Assembly (NCBI GenBank): GCA_018433765.1
Contig: JAHDQO010000010.1
Location: forward strand, 116,919 to 180,918
Source: Tissierellales bacterium
GTDB taxonomy: Bacteria > Bacillota > Clostridia > Tissierellales > Sedimentibacteraceae
Direction: 5' to 3'
DNA length: 64,000 nt
How positions within the stretch are numbered: position 1 is the stretch's first letter; each line of letters begins with the position of its first letter. Of this stretch, positions 19,341 through 29,551 are shown in pieces. The notes beneath the pieces are model-generated. The model did no database searches and was not told the DNA's origin. It saw only the letters and a program-made list of their open reading frames with translations. A program made the position numbers and the translations under genes.

Positions 19341-19369
19341 TTGACGTAATATAATCTTAATGTTATCAT
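19341..19369 (+). promoter_or_regulatory. Sigma-A-type promoter for rho
   Basis: TTGACG, a 17-base spacer and TATCAT, about 80 bases before the rho ribosome site. Each box differs from consensus at one position. The leader is long enough for autoregulation, but no specific element is recognisable. Confidence 0.6.
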
Positions 19370-19458
19370 TAACTCACCTATCGATATACCCATCTTGAAT
19401 TTTCCCTAATATATTTATTATATTCAGGATTTATATGTTGTAACTTGGAGGTGATGTT

Positions 19459-20814
19459 TTGAATATAAATGATTTGTCTAGAATGAAAGTGACAGAACTT
19501 AGGAAAATAGCTAAAGAAAAAGGTATTGCGAATATAAGCAAATATAAAAAAGAAGAATTGGTTAAGAAGATACTTGAACAAATTGAGAAAATTAAAATAC
19601 TTGACGAAAAAGAAAAACATAAGAAAGAACTCCCTGAAAGGTTGACGGAAGAAATTGAACAAAGTGAGGAAATACTGACGGTAGATGGAATACTTGAAGT
19701 ACATCAAGACGGTTACGGTTTTTTAAGAAGAAACAACTACCTTTCTAGTGATGAGGATGTATACATATCTCCTTCCCAAATAAGAAGATTTCGTATGAGA
19801 ACTGGTGATAAAATTAGTGGTATAACTAGACCACCAAAACAAGGTGAGAAGTTTAAAGCACTATTATATGTTAAAAGAATAAATGATGAAGATCCTGAAA
19901 ATGCAGTTTCAAGAAAAAACTTTGATACATTAATCCCAATATACCCAGATAATCGTATTAAACTTGAAATATCCCCTACACAGATAGCAATGCGAATAAT
20001 AGATTTAGTAGCTCCGATAGGAAGAGGACAAAGAGGAATGATAGTAGCACCTCCTAAAGCTGGTAAAACTACATTATTAAAAAGTATAGCTAATAGTATA
20101 GCTGTCAATCATCCGGAAATGGAAATAATAATTTTACTTATAGATGAAAGACCAGAAGAAGTAACAGACATGAAAAGGTCTGTAAAAGGAGAAGTTGTTT
20201 ATTCAACTTTTGATGAACTGCCTAGACACCATATAAAAGTAGCTGAAATGGTTTTAGAAAGAGCTAAAAGGCTTGTTGAACATGGTAAAGATGTAGTAAT
20301 TTTATTAGATAGTATTACAAGACTTGCAAGAGCGTATAACCTTACCATACCGCCAACTGGCAGAACATTGTCAGGTGGACTTGATCCGGGAGCATTACAC
20401 AATCCTAAAAGATTCTTTGGTGCAGCAAGAAATATTGAATTTGGTGGAAGCTTAACAATATTAGCTACAGCTCTAATAGAAACAGGTAGCAGAATGGATG
20501 ATGTAATTTTTGAAGAGTTTAAAGGTACAGGCAATATGGAAATCCATTTAGATAGAAAATTATCAGAAAAAAGAGTATTCCCAGCAATAGATATAAATAA
20601 ATCTGGAACGAGAAGAGAGGACTTGCTTTTAAATCAATATGAGCTTCAAACAATATGGCAGATAAGAAAAGCAATGAGTAATTTTCCTGTATCAGAAGTT
20701 ACAGAGAAACTTTTAGAGGGATTAGTAAAAACTAAAACTAATATAGAATTCATTGATAGTGCATCTAAAATTTTAAGTTTAAATAAAAAGAGACGAGAAC
20801 AAAATAGATATTAA
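19459..20814 (+). CDS. rho: Transcription termination factor Rho
   Basis: A 451-residue hexameric RNA helicase. The N-terminal Rho_N/SAP-like segment (about residues 1-45) begins with a TTG start behind TTGGAGGTGATG. The cold-shock RNA-binding domain has [15 protein letters not shown]. The ATPase core has Walker [25 protein letters not shown] and the R-loop segment around [24 protein letters not shown]. All core parts are complete. Its place before rpmE is conserved in Firmicutes. Confidence 0.97.
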   Translation: MNINDLSRMKVTELRKIAKEKGIANISKYKKEELVKKILEQIEKIKILDEKEKHKKELPERLTEEIEQSEEILTVDGILEVHQDGYGFLRRNNYLSSDEDVYISPSQIRRFRMRTGDKISGITRPPKQGEKFKALLYVKRINDEDPENAVSRKNFDTLIPIYPDNRIKLEISPTQIAMRIIDLVAPIGRGQRGMIVAPPKAGKTTLLKSIANSIAVNHPEMEIIILLIDERPEEVTDMKRSVKGEVVYSTFDELPRHHIKVAEMVLERAKRLVEHGKDVVILLDSITRLARAYNLTIPPTGRTLSGGLDPGALHNPKRFFGAARNIEFGGSLTILATALIETGSRMDDVIFEEFKGTGNMEIHLDRKLSEKRVFPAIDINKSGTRREDLLLNQYELQTIWQIRKAMSNFPVSEVTEKLLEGLVKTKTNIEFIDSASKILSLNKKRREQNRY

Positions 20815-20830
20815 AAGATAAAAAATACTA

Positions 20831-20859
20831 TTGAAAAGTAATTTAAGCTGTGCTATAAT
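20831..20859 (+). promoter_or_regulatory. Strong promoter for rpmE
   Basis: TTGAAA, 17 bases, TATAAT, with an extended -10 TG (TGCTATAAT). It begins 16 bases after the rho stop, so rpmE has its own transcript. Confidence 0.75.
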
Positions 20860-20929
20860 ATTTTGATGTTATATGAAATAAATAGAATTATTTATTATAG
20901 AAACTGTTCATAGGAAAGAGGTGAATACA

Positions 20930-21130
20930 GTGAAAAAAGGAATACATCCAGAATATAAAAAAACAATTGTTAAGTGTGCGTGTGGAAACACTTTTGAAAC
21001 TGGTTCAGTAATGGACGAAATTAAAGTTGAAATTTGCTCAGAATGTCATCCGTTCTTTACAGGAAAACAAAAATTTATCGATAAAGGCGGACGAGTTGAT
21101 AGATTTAAGAAAAAATATAATATGGATTAA
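20930..21130 (+). CDS. rpmE: 50S ribosomal protein L31
   Basis: A 66-residue ribosomal protein starting [12 protein letters not shown] chose the GTG at 20930 because the in-frame GTG at 20921 is part of the AGAGGTGA ribosome site. It is the zinc-binding (C+) type, with Cys in KCACGN and the CSECHPF pair; such forms act as cellular zinc stores and are often replaced by a C- paralogue under zinc starvation. It has its own strong promoter and terminator. Confidence 0.96.
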   Translation: MKKGIHPEYKKTIVKCACGNTFETGSVMDEIKVEICSECHPFFTGKQKFIDKGGRVDRFKKKYNMD

Positions 21131-21140
21131 TATGAACATA

Positions 21141-21177
21141 AAACTGTTTCAATTTTTATTGAAACAGTTTTTTTTTA
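21141..21177 (+). terminator. Rho-independent terminator after rpmE
   Basis: AAACTGTTTC / GAAACAGTTT stem followed by nine T. Confidence 0.92.
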
Positions 21178-21369
21178 TAAAGAAAAATTAAATAATTTTT
21201 AATAAAAAAATTTAAATTATAATACAATATTTAGTTTTTAAGTTTTATATGAAAAATATAATGCAATTTTGTTAAGAAAATTTAACAAATAACGCAAAAA
21301 ACAGATAGTAAAAAATTATATAAAATGTTAATATAATCTCAAAGTCTAAATATAATAGGAGGAATAAAT

Positions 21370-22557
21370 ATGCAATTCTCAGAAAGAATCCAATCAATGC
21401 AGGCATCGCCTATTAGAAAATTAGTACCATATGCTGAAGAGGCCAAAAAAAATGGTAAGAAAGTATATCATTTAAATATTGGTCAACCAGACATAGAAAC
21501 ACCAAAAGAATTTTTCAATGCGGTCAAAGATTTTGATGACAAAGTATTGGCTTATGCATTCTCACAAGGGATACCTGAATTGAGGGATAGCTTTAAAAAA
21601 TATTATAGAAATTATAATATAAATTTTGAAAGTGACGAAATCCTTATAACAAATGGAGGAAGTGAAGCAATTTTATTTACATTACTTGCTATTTGTGACT
21701 ATGAAGATGAAGTAATGATTCCAGAGCCATTTTATACAAATTATAATGGTTTTGGTTCATCAGCAGGAGTAAAAGTAGTTCCTATAACAACTAAAGCTGA
21801 AGATGGATTTAAACTTCCAGACAAAGATACAATAAATAAAAAGATAACTAATAGAACAAAAGCAATTATGTTATCAAACCCTGGAAATCCAACTGGAGCA
21901 GTATACTCAAAAGAAGAAATAGACACAATTAAACAGATTGCACTTGAGAACGATTTATATATTATAGCAGATGAAGTTTACAGAGAATTTGTATATGATG
22001 GACTGGATTATATTAGTTTTGGACAGATAGAAGAAATAAAAGATAGAGTAATAATTACAGATAGTATATCAAAAAGATACAGTGCTTGTGGAGCAAGAAT
22101 TGGTTGTATTGCAAGTAAGAATAAAGATTTAATTTCACAAATATTGAAATTATGTCAAAGCAGATTATGTGTTGCTACATTAGAACAAGTCGGAGCATCA
22201 AAATTAGTTGATGTATCACAAGATTATATGAAAGAAGCATTTAATGAATACAAAAAAAGAAGAGACGTAGTATATAATGCACTTCAAGAAATGGATGGAG
22301 TTATGTGCAAAAAACCAAAAGGTGCATTTTATATGATTGCTAAGTTACCTGTAGATAATGCTGAAGATTTTGTTAAATGGTTGCTTACTGATTATGATTT
22401 AAATGGTGAAACAGTTATGTTTGCTCCAGCGGAAGGATTTTATGCAACAAAAGGACTTGGAAGAGACGAAGTAAGGATATCATATGTATTAAAAGAAGAA
22501 GATTTAATAAAAGCAATGAATATCCTTAAGGAAGCATTAAAAGTATACGGAAAATAA
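21370..22557 (+). CDS. Pyridoxal-phosphate aminotransferase class I (aspartate-type)
   Basis: A 395-residue fold-type I PLP enzyme. Substrate and cofactor motifs include LNIGQPDIETP, the SNPGNPTGAVYS loop, the Asp/Tyr of IIADEVYREF and the Schiff-base Lys in DSISKRYSACGARIG. Members use aspartate, aromatic or branched amino acids; the gene stands alone between two terminators, so context does not decide. TAGGAGGAATAA precedes the ATG. Confidence 0.9.
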   Translation: MQFSERIQSMQASPIRKLVPYAEEAKKNGKKVYHLNIGQPDIETPKEFFNAVKDFDDKVLAYAFSQGIPELRDSFKKYYRNYNINFESDEILITNGGSEAILFTLLAICDYEDEVMIPEPFYTNYNGFGSSAGVKVVPITTKAEDGFKLPDKDTINKKITNRTKAIMLSNPGNPTGAVYSKEEIDTIKQIALENDLYIIADEVYREFVYDGLDYISFGQIEEIKDRVIITDSISKRYSACGARIGCIASKNKDLISQILKLCQSRLCVATLEQVGASKLVDVSQDYMKEAFNEYKKRRDVVYNALQEMDGVMCKKPKGAFYMIAKLPVDNAEDFVKWLLTDYDLNGETVMFAPAEGFYATKGLGRDEVRISYVLKEEDLIKAMNILKEALKVYGK

Positions 22558-22572
22558 TTTATTAAAGTTGTT

Positions 22573-22615
22573 AAAGCTCTGCATTTATCTTTGCGCAGAG
22601 CTTTTTATTTTTTTT
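22573..22615. terminator. Terminator shared by aminotransferase and GltS-like genes
   Basis: AAAGCTCTGC / GCAGAGCTTT stem with a T-rich tail. The stop codon of the convergent minus-strand carrier gene lies in the loop. Confidence 0.85.
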
Positions 22616-23961
22616 GTTTTCATAAGCATAATGGTCATAATAATTAAAACATAAACTAAGATACTTAAAAAAGTTATCCAATAGTATATAGGGTTTCCTG
22701 TTTTATATCCAATAATAGGCTGACCCAATACTACCATCAATGGAATAGCTAATGGAGCTGCCAAGGCACTTCCAAGTACAAGGTCTTTTGCGACATCAGA
22801 TTTCAAATCTGGATCTAGTCCTCTTAATAGCGCTAAACCAGTAGATGCAGTTCCAGTAAGCATTCCAAACATAGCTAAAGAATATAGAAGATTGTTTTCT
22901 GTAAAAGCTTTTTTAGAAAAATAAGTAACAAATAGCAATGTACCAGCAGCACCAACAATACTCACAGCTATAAGAAGCTGCCAATATTCTTTCACAGTAG
23001 AAATAGATATAGCCATAACAGATGATGTTATCATAACATTAAATGAAAAAGCAGCAATGTTATTCATAAAATATCCATCTAAAAGTTCTTGTGTCCGAGC
23101 ACCTTTATTTTTTAGTATTTCAAGAATCTTTTTTAATCCTAAAGCAAGTATTATACCAAATAAGTAATTAAATCCTCTAACTAGACTGCCAATAGTTGCT
23201 CCTATATCACCTAAACTAGACAAACTTTTATCAATAAAAGACATAGAATAAAAAGTTAAAAGATAAACAATAGAAACAAAAACTATTTGAGTTGTTAGCA
23301 TATCAAAGAAATTAATTTCGGATATTGAAGTTATAGTTAGGTTTTTTCTATTTACTCCCTTTAACTTTCTTAGATTATATACATTAACATTATATTTGCG
23401 CGCATAGAAATTTAATAAAATAATACCAATAACCCCACCAACTAAAAAGCCGACAGTAGCAAGAGTAAGTCCGAATTGATTGACATAACCAAAAGATAAA
23501 ACTGTATCCCAAGAGCTTCCAATTGCTGAAGCGAATCCAGGACCTTGGCCGTATGCCAAAGGAAGCATTAATCCTAAACCTATAAATAAATCAGGATTTA
23601 TAAATTTAATAAGAAATAAAAGCGTAGTCATACCAATTAAAGCTTGGAAGCAGTATGTTGATAGAATAAATAATCCTGCATTAGCCGAGTTACCCTGCTG
23701 TTTAGTTTCTTTTTCCGATAAAGTTAAACCAATAAAACCTATTCCTAGAAAATGAAAAACTAGTGATTCATAAAATTTTAAATCAAAATTCACTATACCT
23801 AAAATTTCTGGTCCACATATTAATCCAATGATACCTGCTAATAATGAAGTAGGAATGATTATACTTCTAAAAATTCCTAATTTCTCTTTAATAATTTTCG
23901 CCACAAACATAAAAATAAAAATATAAAGAATATTGATAACAATAGTCCAATCATTCCGCAC
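22585..23961 (-). CDS. GltS-like sodium:glutamate symporter family protein
   Basis: A 458-residue membrane carrier with about eleven to twelve hydrophobic segments. PLAYGQGPGFASAIG and, in the second half, GMLTGTASTGLALLRGLDP are the paired glycine-rich re-entrant loops expected of the ESS (glutamate:Na+) family. It has a GTG start behind AAGGAGG and overlaps the end of the acyltransferase gene by eleven bases, so the two are co-translated. Glutamate is the family substrate, but this branch is diverged from E. coli GltS. Confidence 0.8.
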   Translation of the reverse strand: MRNDWTIVINILYIFIFMFVAKIIKEKLGIFRSIIIPTSLLAGIIGLICGPEILGIVNFDLKFYESLVFHFLGIGFIGLTLSEKETKQQGNSANAGLFILSTYCFQALIGMTTLLFLIKFINPDLFIGLGLMLPLAYGQGPGFASAIGSSWDTVLSFGYVNQFGLTLATVGFLVGGVIGIILLNFYARKYNVNVYNLRKLKGVNRKNLTITSISEINFFDMLTTQIVFVSIVYLLTFYSMSFIDKSLSSLGDIGATIGSLVRGFNYLFGIILALGLKKILEILKNKGARTQELLDGYFMNNIAAFSFNVMITSSVMAISISTVKEYWQLLIAVSIVGAAGTLLFVTYFSKKAFTENNLLYSLAMFGMLTGTASTGLALLRGLDPDLKSDVAKDLVLGSALAAPLAIPLMVVLGQPIIGYKTGNPIYYWITFLSILVYVLIIMTIMLMKTKKIKSSAQR

Positions 23962-25165
23962 AATTAGTCCTCCTTTTTTTTAGCAGTTTGAAATATTTTA
24001 TTGTATTATAAATAAGATTAATAGAAATATTCTCCTGAGGGTTTAAGATAAACCTATATTTTTCTCCACTGCTGTTATAAAATTCAAAAACATCTAGAAG
24101 AGTTACACTTATACTTTTGATATTATTAATTTGTATATATTCTATATCGTTCTGTTTAGAAATTATTAATTCGTTACTGTTAACAGTAACATCAGATAAA
24201 TCATTATATATTTTTCTATTATTGCAAAATTTTTGAAGATGAATTGATTTACTTGTCAGATTGAAATTTTCTTCTTCGCAATACTTACTTAATTCTTCTT
24301 TTTGCCATTTATCCCAGTCAGCTACATTGTCATAGTCGGTGTTTCCTATTATATATCCGTATTCATTTATTTCATATGTAGTATTACAATCTTTGCAGTT
24401 GAAGTAGTTTGAATTTGATTGAAATGAATTTAAAGAGTTACAATTAGGACATAGATATAAGATTCTCTCTATAAATTCAGCTCTTTTTTTGCCAATGAAT
24501 CTAATCATTTTATTACTCTGCCAACTGTAATCATTATGATACATAGAGGTTCCTATTCTATTGTATATCTCATTTGTGGTCATACTTCTTATTTCATCAG
24601 CATCTAAAGTTTTAGTTATTTTAATTTCTAATATACCCTTCTTATAGTATTGACTCCATCTAGGTTTAGATAAATAACCACCTTTATAAAGTGCAGTATA
24701 GACAGGTACTTTAGATAGTTTTATGAGTTTAGCAGTTGAAAAAATGATGTTGTCTGTTTCCCCAGTCCAGCTTCTTCCACCTTCAGGGTAGATTCCTATA
24801 GGAAATCCACTATTTAAATAAGTTAAAACCCTTTTTACTGCTTTATAATCAAAATTATTTTTTGAAAATGGAATAGCTCCTACAAGATTTAGTAATATTT
24901 TCTTCCATAATGTATCGTAATTGGTATCTGCAGCAACAAATCTTACTAAATGTTTAGTAAAACAATTTACTATTATTGGGTCTTCTGCAGTTACATGGTT
25001 GCCAATTAGTATATATGGAGTACTAACATTATCTAATTCGTTAATTAGTATTTTTATATTAAATCGTAACTTAAAAAACAATTTTACTGGATGCTTAAGT
25101 GTTAAAAAAATTCCCTCTTCGAATTTTCGCTTGAATTTCATTCTTTTACTCATTATTTTTAACAT
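23951..25165 (-). CDS. PlsC-type acyltransferase with C-terminal zinc ribbon
   Basis: About 404 residues. The N-terminal half is a 1-acyl-glycerol-3-phosphate acyltransferase domain with the HX4D motif HVTAED (about residues 57-62) and the substrate motif PEGGR (about 127-131). After residue 235 comes an unusual four-cysteine zinc ribbon (CPNC ... CKDC), followed by about 150 residues ending in a strand-rich, PH-like part. Such appended domains are not part of ordinary PlsC. I prefer the ATG at 25165 over the in-frame GTG at 25174, which lies in the weak CTGGTGA site. Substrate unknown; lysophospholipid acylation is the family role. Confidence 0.82.
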   Translation of the reverse strand: MLKIMSKRMKFKRKFEEGIFLTLKHPVKLFFKLRFNIKILINELDNVSTPYILIGNHVTAEDPIIVNCFTKHLVRFVAADTNYDTLWKKILLNLVGAIPFSKNNFDYKAVKRVLTYLNSGFPIGIYPEGGRSWTGETDNIIFSTAKLIKLSKVPVYTALYKGGYLSKPRWSQYYKKGILEIKITKTLDADEIRSMTTNEIYNRIGTSMYHNDYSWQSNKMIRFIGKKRAEFIERILYLCPNCNSLNSFQSNSNYFNCKDCNTTYEINEYGYIIGNTDYDNVADWDKWQKEELSKYCEEENFNLTSKSIHLQKFCNNRKIYNDLSDVTVNSNELIISKQNDIEYIQINNIKSISVTLLDVFEFYNSSGEKYRFILNPQENISINLIYNTIKYFKLLKKRRTNCAE

Positions 25166-25331
25166 ATATATCACCAGATTCTATTATTTGAAAAGCAAAA
25201 TGGAAAGGATTTTAGGTCAGTAAATTTTAGAAACTTGTTTATTAAATATATTAATATGATAACATAATTATTATTAAAACTACATTATTTTATTGTAAAT
25301 AATATTTAAAATAAGTTGGTAACAATTTATT

Positions 25332-25360
25332 TATGCAAACTATTCTTTTTATGATATAAT
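25332..25360 (+). promoter_or_regulatory. Possible extended -10 promoter for dnaX operon
   Basis: TGATATAAT gives a good extended -10 box at 25352-25360; the -35 region is weak. It lies 37 bases before the dnaX start. Confidence 0.4.
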
Positions 25361-25396
25361 TTATATAGTTTATTTATACATATAGGTGGTGATTTT

Positions 25397-27046
25397 ATGT
25401 CTCATCAAGCTATTTATAGAAAATTCAGACCAAAAACATTTGATGATGTTATAGGTCAAGAACATGTAACTAATACGATCAAAAACCAAATATTAAATAA
25501 TAATATAGCACATGCATATTTGTTTAGCGGCATTAGAGGTACAGGAAAGACTTCTACAGCTAAGATTTTTGCTCGTGCAGTAAATTGTATAAACAGTAAA
25601 GATGGCAATCCTTGCAATGAATGTGAAATATGTAAAAGTATTTTAGATGAAACAAATCTTGATGTTATAGAAATGGATGCTGCTTCAAATAACAGCGTAG
25701 AAGATATTAGAGATCTTAGAGAAAAAGTCAAGTTTATGCCGGTTAGAAGTAAATATAAAGTATACATAATAGACGAGGTTCATATGCTATCAAAAGGGGC
25801 ATTTAACGCACTTTTGAAAACACTTGAAGAACCACCTGAACATTTATTGTTTATACTCGCAACTACTGAACCTCACAAGATTCCTGCAACTATATTGTCA
25901 AGGTGTCAAAGGTTTGATTTGAAAAGATTATTAGTAAATGATATTGTAAATAATATGAAAAAGATATGCTCAGAAATTGATATTGAAGTAGAAGAGAAAG
26001 CTTTAAAACTTATAGCAGGAAATGCAGATGGAGCAATGAGAGATGCACTGAGTATTTTGGATAGATGTATTACTTTTGGATATAAGAAAATAGACTATGA
26101 AATGGTATTAAATCTTCTTGGTACAGTTAACTATGAAACTATAATTAAAACTGCTGAAGCTATAGTAGATAAAAATATTGAAAATGTTATGAATATAATA
26201 GATGATGTATTAAATCAAGGAAAAGAACTTACACTTTTTCTAGAAGATTTAATAGTACATTTTAGAAACTTACTTATTGTAAAAACTACAAAATCTAGTA
26301 ATAATATATTAAAAACCATAGATGAAGTTGTTGAATCATTAAAAAAACAAAGTTCTAAACTTGACACAGACGAAATAATCATGTATATTGAAGAACTATC
26401 GGAGACACAATTAGAATGTAAGAGAGCATTAAATCCAAGAGTTCTATTTGAAGCGAAACTCATAAAAATAATGCAGAATAAAAATATTAATGATGTAAGC
26501 AGCCTTATAAAAAGAATAGAAAAACTTGAAACAGCAATAAGAGATGGAAATGTTACATTAAGTTCAGCAAATTCAATAAATAAAAATACCCCAATAAAAA
26601 GACAAGAAGTTAAATTGAAGAAAGAAAATACTAAAAAACCAAATAAAACAACTGATGATTCTATACGAGAAATAAAGCAAGTTAGTTCTGATACAAATAA
26701 TAGTGTTGAACAAATTAAAAATTCGTGGTCTCAAATACTTAAAATGATAAAAAGTGAAAAAATAAGTTTGTATGCTGTTTTAAGAGAATGTACACCAGTC
26801 AAAATAAAAGATAATACTGCATTCTTTGAATTTGATACAAAATTCAAATTTCATATGGCTGCAGCAGATAAGGATGAAAATAAAGCAGAATTTAAAAAAG
26901 TATTAAATAATTGTTTAGGTACAAATTATGAAATAAAATTTATACAAGAAAATGAGAATATTGATGATAATGAAGAACAAATAGCAGAAGAGATGGAGAA
27001 GAAAGTTATTGAAGTATTTGGCGAGGATTTAGTAGAAATTGAATAA
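25397..27046 (+). CDS. dnaX: DNA polymerase III subunit gamma/tau
   Basis: A 549-residue clamp-loader ATPase. The N-terminus YRKFRPKTFDDVIGQEHV, Walker A SGIRGTGKTSTA, the zinc-binding CNECEIC region, Walker B IIDEVHML and the sensor SRCQRFDLKR are all intact. The last about 130 residues are a charged linker and tau-specific tail that would bind the polymerase. It opens the conserved dnaX-ybaB-recR operon, with AGGTGGTGAT before the ATG. I saw no convincing slippery site that would give a shorter gamma form. Confidence 0.97.
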   Translation: MSHQAIYRKFRPKTFDDVIGQEHVTNTIKNQILNNNIAHAYLFSGIRGTGKTSTAKIFARAVNCINSKDGNPCNECEICKSILDETNLDVIEMDAASNNSVEDIRDLREKVKFMPVRSKYKVYIIDEVHMLSKGAFNALLKTLEEPPEHLLFILATTEPHKIPATILSRCQRFDLKRLLVNDIVNNMKKICSEIDIEVEEKALKLIAGNADGAMRDALSILDRCITFGYKKIDYEMVLNLLGTVNYETIIKTAEAIVDKNIENVMNIIDDVLNQGKELTLFLEDLIVHFRNLLIVKTTKSSNNILKTIDEVVESLKKQSSKLDTDEIIMYIEELSETQLECKRALNPRVLFEAKLIKIMQNKNINDVSSLIKRIEKLETAIRDGNVTLSSANSINKNTPIKRQEVKLKKENTKKPNKTTDDSIREIKQVSSDTNNSVEQIKNSWSQILKMIKSEKISLYAVLRECTPVKIKDNTAFFEFDTKFKFHMAAADKDENKAEFKKVLNNCLGTNYEIKFIQENENIDDNEEQIAEEMEKKVIEVFGEDLVEIE

Positions 27047-27122
27047 AAAATAAGTGAAAAGTTAAAAGTTTGACTATTAGTTTTTATCTTTTATCTTAAG
27101 ATCTATAAGGAGGATTTTAATT

Positions 27123-27464
27123 ATGGCTAAAGGAAGAAGAATGCCAGGTGGTATGGGTAATATGAACAATATGATGAAACAAGTACAAAAGATGCAAAAA
27201 CAAATGCAGACAATGCAAAAAGAACTTGAAGAGAAAGAAGTTGAAGCAACATCGGGTGGAGGAGCTATAGCAGTAAAAGTTACAGGAAAAAAAGACTTAG
27301 TTGATTTAAAAATAGATCCTGATGTTTTAGATCCTGATGATGTAGAAATGCTTCAAGATTTAATTATAGCTGCTGTAAATGAAGCTTTTAGAAAAGCTGA
27401 TGAAATGATGGAAAAAGAAATGCAAAAAGTAACAGGAGGAATGAATATTCCGGGACTTATGTAA
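27123..27464 (+). CDS. YbaB/EbfC-family nucleoid-associated protein
   Basis: A 113-residue small DNA-binding protein. It opens with a Gly/Met-rich stretch, then the coiled helix ([18 protein letters not shown]) that makes the dimer, then the [19 protein letters not shown] core and a C-terminal helix. Family members bind DNA as tweezer-like dimers. Its position between dnaX and recR is almost invariant in Firmicutes, suggesting a role with DNA repair or replication. AAGGAGG precedes the ATG. Confidence 0.95.
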   Translation: MAKGRRMPGGMGNMNNMMKQVQKMQKQMQTMQKELEEKEVEATSGGGAIAVKVTGKKDLVDLKIDPDVLDPDDVEMLQDLIIAAVNEAFRKADEMMEKEMQKVTGGMNIPGLM

Positions 27465-27483
27465 AAGTAAGGAGCTGATTATT

Positions 27484-28080
27484 ATGGATCAATTTGTTGC
27501 TCCAATAGCTAAATTAATTGAAGAGTTTTCAAAACTTCCCGGTGTAGGAAGAAAGACAGCACAAAGACTAGCATTTCACGTACTTGATATGAAAAATGAA
27601 GAAGTGATTGAATTCGCAAAGGCTGTAGTCAATGCTAAAAAGTATACTAAATACTGCAGCGTATGCGGTAATTTAACTGACAATGACCCATGTTCAGTTT
27701 GCACAGATGTAAGCAGAGATAAGTCTGTTATTTGTGTAGTTGAAGATTCAAGAGATATAATGGCGATGGAAAGGACAAGAGAATTCAAAGGGTTATATCA
27801 TGTACTCCATGGAAGCATTTCACCTATGGAGGGTATAGGACCAGAAGATATAAATATAAAAGAACTAATGAAAAGATTAGATAACAATGTTAAAGAAGTT
27901 ATCTTAGCAACTAATCCTACAATAGAAGGGGAAGCTACAGCAATATATATTTCAAGGTTAGTAAAACCTATGGGTATTAAAGTTACACGAATTGCTCACG
28001 GTATACCTATTGGAGGAGACATAGAGTATACTGATGAAGTTACTTTGTTAAAAGCACTTGAAGGTAGGCGTGAAATATAA
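27484..28080 (+). CDS. recR: Recombination mediator RecR
   Basis: A 198-residue recombination protein that loads RecA with RecF/RecO at gaps. The N-terminal helix-hairpin-helix has [16 protein letters not shown]; the zinc finger has CSVCGN ... CSVC (residues about 58-76); the Toprim domain starts at [17 protein letters not shown]; the Walker-B-like C-terminus carries [25 protein letters not shown] residues. It is the last gene of the dnaX operon and is followed by a terminator. Confidence 0.97.
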   Translation: MDQFVAPIAKLIEEFSKLPGVGRKTAQRLAFHVLDMKNEEVIEFAKAVVNAKKYTKYCSVCGNLTDNDPCSVCTDVSRDKSVICVVEDSRDIMAMERTREFKGLYHVLHGSISPMEGIGPEDINIKELMKRLDNNVKEVILATNPTIEGEATAIYISRLVKPMGIKVTRIAHGIPIGGDIEYTDEVTLLKALEGRREI

Positions 28081-28093
28081 AAATGTTCATTAC

Positions 28094-28138
28094 AAACATG
28101 TTCTTGAAGAAATAAAAATTCTTAAGGAACATGTTTTT
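28094..28138 (+). terminator. Rho-independent terminator after recR
   Basis: AAACATGTTC / GAACATGTTT stem with an additional inner AAGAA/TTCTT pairing and a T run. Confidence 0.8.
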
Positions 28139-28151
28139 TAAATGCATAAAT

Positions 28152-29345
28152 TTAAGAATTTAATAAAAAGTCTCGTATATTCATATGTTTTATACCTTCT
28201 CTATCAGAAGTAAATTCATCCATTGTTAATACATACTTAGGGTAATTATCTTGAACTGCCATTAAAGAGCCAAATTCTCTTCTTATTGTTTCTTTAGATG
28301 CAAGAAGATATGCAACTTGTATATAAATCTTTTCCCCTTTGTTTTCACATACAAAGTCAATTTCAAGATTGTTTATTTTTCCTACAGTAACCTTATACCC
28401 ACGTCTTAAGAGTTCCATAAATACAATGTTTTCTAATATAAGGTTAATATCTCTTTGATTTTTCCCATATACAGCTTCTCTAAGCCCATGATCTGCAATA
28501 AAGTATTTATCATTAACAGCTAAAATTTTTTTACCTATTAAATCATTTCTTTTAACTCTATAGAAAAGAAAAGCGTTCTCACATGCTTTTATATAATTAA
28601 GAACTGTTTCAGGTGACACATTTCTGTTTTCACTTTTGAAATATTTAGAAATGCTGGTTGCTGAAAAAGTTTGACCTATATTAGCAATGACGTAGTTGAT
28701 AATTCTCTCTAGCATATCTACGTCACGAATGTTGTTTCTTTTTATAATATCTTTTAGTACAACAGAATTATATATATCAGATAAATATTGTATAGAGGCA
28801 TCATAATTGTAATTCAAATTTGAGAGGAAAGGCATTCCACCTAGTGTTACATATTTCTTGAATGCTTTAGCAATATCTATAGATTTTGTTATTTCAATAA
28901 ATTCTTCAAAAGAAAAAGGGTAGATAGTAAATTCTACATATCTTCCAGCTAAATATGTTGCAAGTTCACCAGAAAGAAGTCTAGCATTCGAACCAGTAAT
29001 ATAAATGTCGCAGTCAAGTTTAACACGAAAAGAATTTATACACTTTTCCCAGTTAGTTACTTCTTGAAGTTCATCAAAAAATAAGTAAACTATTCCATCT
29101 ATTTCTTTTGCTTTTTCAAGTATGTATTGGTGAAGATTTTCTGCATTACACAAATTAGAATTACTCATATCTTCAAAGTTAATATGAATGAATTGATTTT
29201 CTGATACCTTCATATCTAAAAGTTCGTTTTTAATAAGTTTAAGCATAACTGATTTTCCAGAACGTCTAATTCCTGTTAATACTTTTACTAAATCACTATT
29301 AATAAAAGGCCTTATTTTATCTATATATAAATTTCTTTTTATCAT
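28152..29345 (-). CDS. AAA+ ATPase with C-terminal DUF4143
   Basis: A 397-residue protein of the AAA_14/DUF4143 family. Walker A is GIRRSGKSVM, Walker B is VYLFFDELQEV, and TGSNARLLSGELATYLAGR is the family sensor/arginine region. The C-terminal half contains the winged-helix and nuclease-like DUF4143 part (LEIDFVCENKGEKIYIQVAY). No function is established; these genes are common and mobile in anaerobes. It runs against recR, interrupts the conserved recR-yaaL order, and has only a weak ribosome site. Confidence 0.9.
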   Translation of the reverse strand: MIKRNLYIDKIRPFINSDLVKVLTGIRRSGKSVMLKLIKNELLDMKVSENQFIHINFEDMSNSNLCNAENLHQYILEKAKEIDGIVYLFFDELQEVTNWEKCINSFRVKLDCDIYITGSNARLLSGELATYLAGRYVEFTIYPFSFEEFIEITKSIDIAKAFKKYVTLGGMPFLSNLNYNYDASIQYLSDIYNSVVLKDIIKRNNIRDVDMLERIINYVIANIGQTFSATSISKYFKSENRNVSPETVLNYIKACENAFLFYRVKRNDLIGKKILAVNDKYFIADHGLREAVYGKNQRDINLILENIVFMELLRRGYKVTVGKINNLEIDFVCENKGEKIYIQVAYLLASKETIRREFGSLMAVQDNYPKYVLTMDEFTSDREGIKHMNIRDFLLNS

Positions 29346-29551
29346 TTAAATCATACCTTTCTTATATAGTATATTTTAATCATATCAAAGATATACTTTA
29401 AATTCAAATAAAATATTAACTTTTATAAGTTATAACTTATAATTTCAATTTAGATTTGCTAATATAATAGAATAAGTTAAGAAAATATTGTATAATATTC
29501 TTATTGTCTCAGAAGTGGTAATAAAAAAAATTTGATAAGGGCGATTTTAAA

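Noticed and set aside
26338..26352. A-rich heptamer in dnaX as a programmed frameshift site
   Set aside because: The A run is not in the reading phase required for a -1 slip, and I saw no stimulatory stem-loop or upstream Shine-Dalgarno-like element arranged as in E. coli dnaX.
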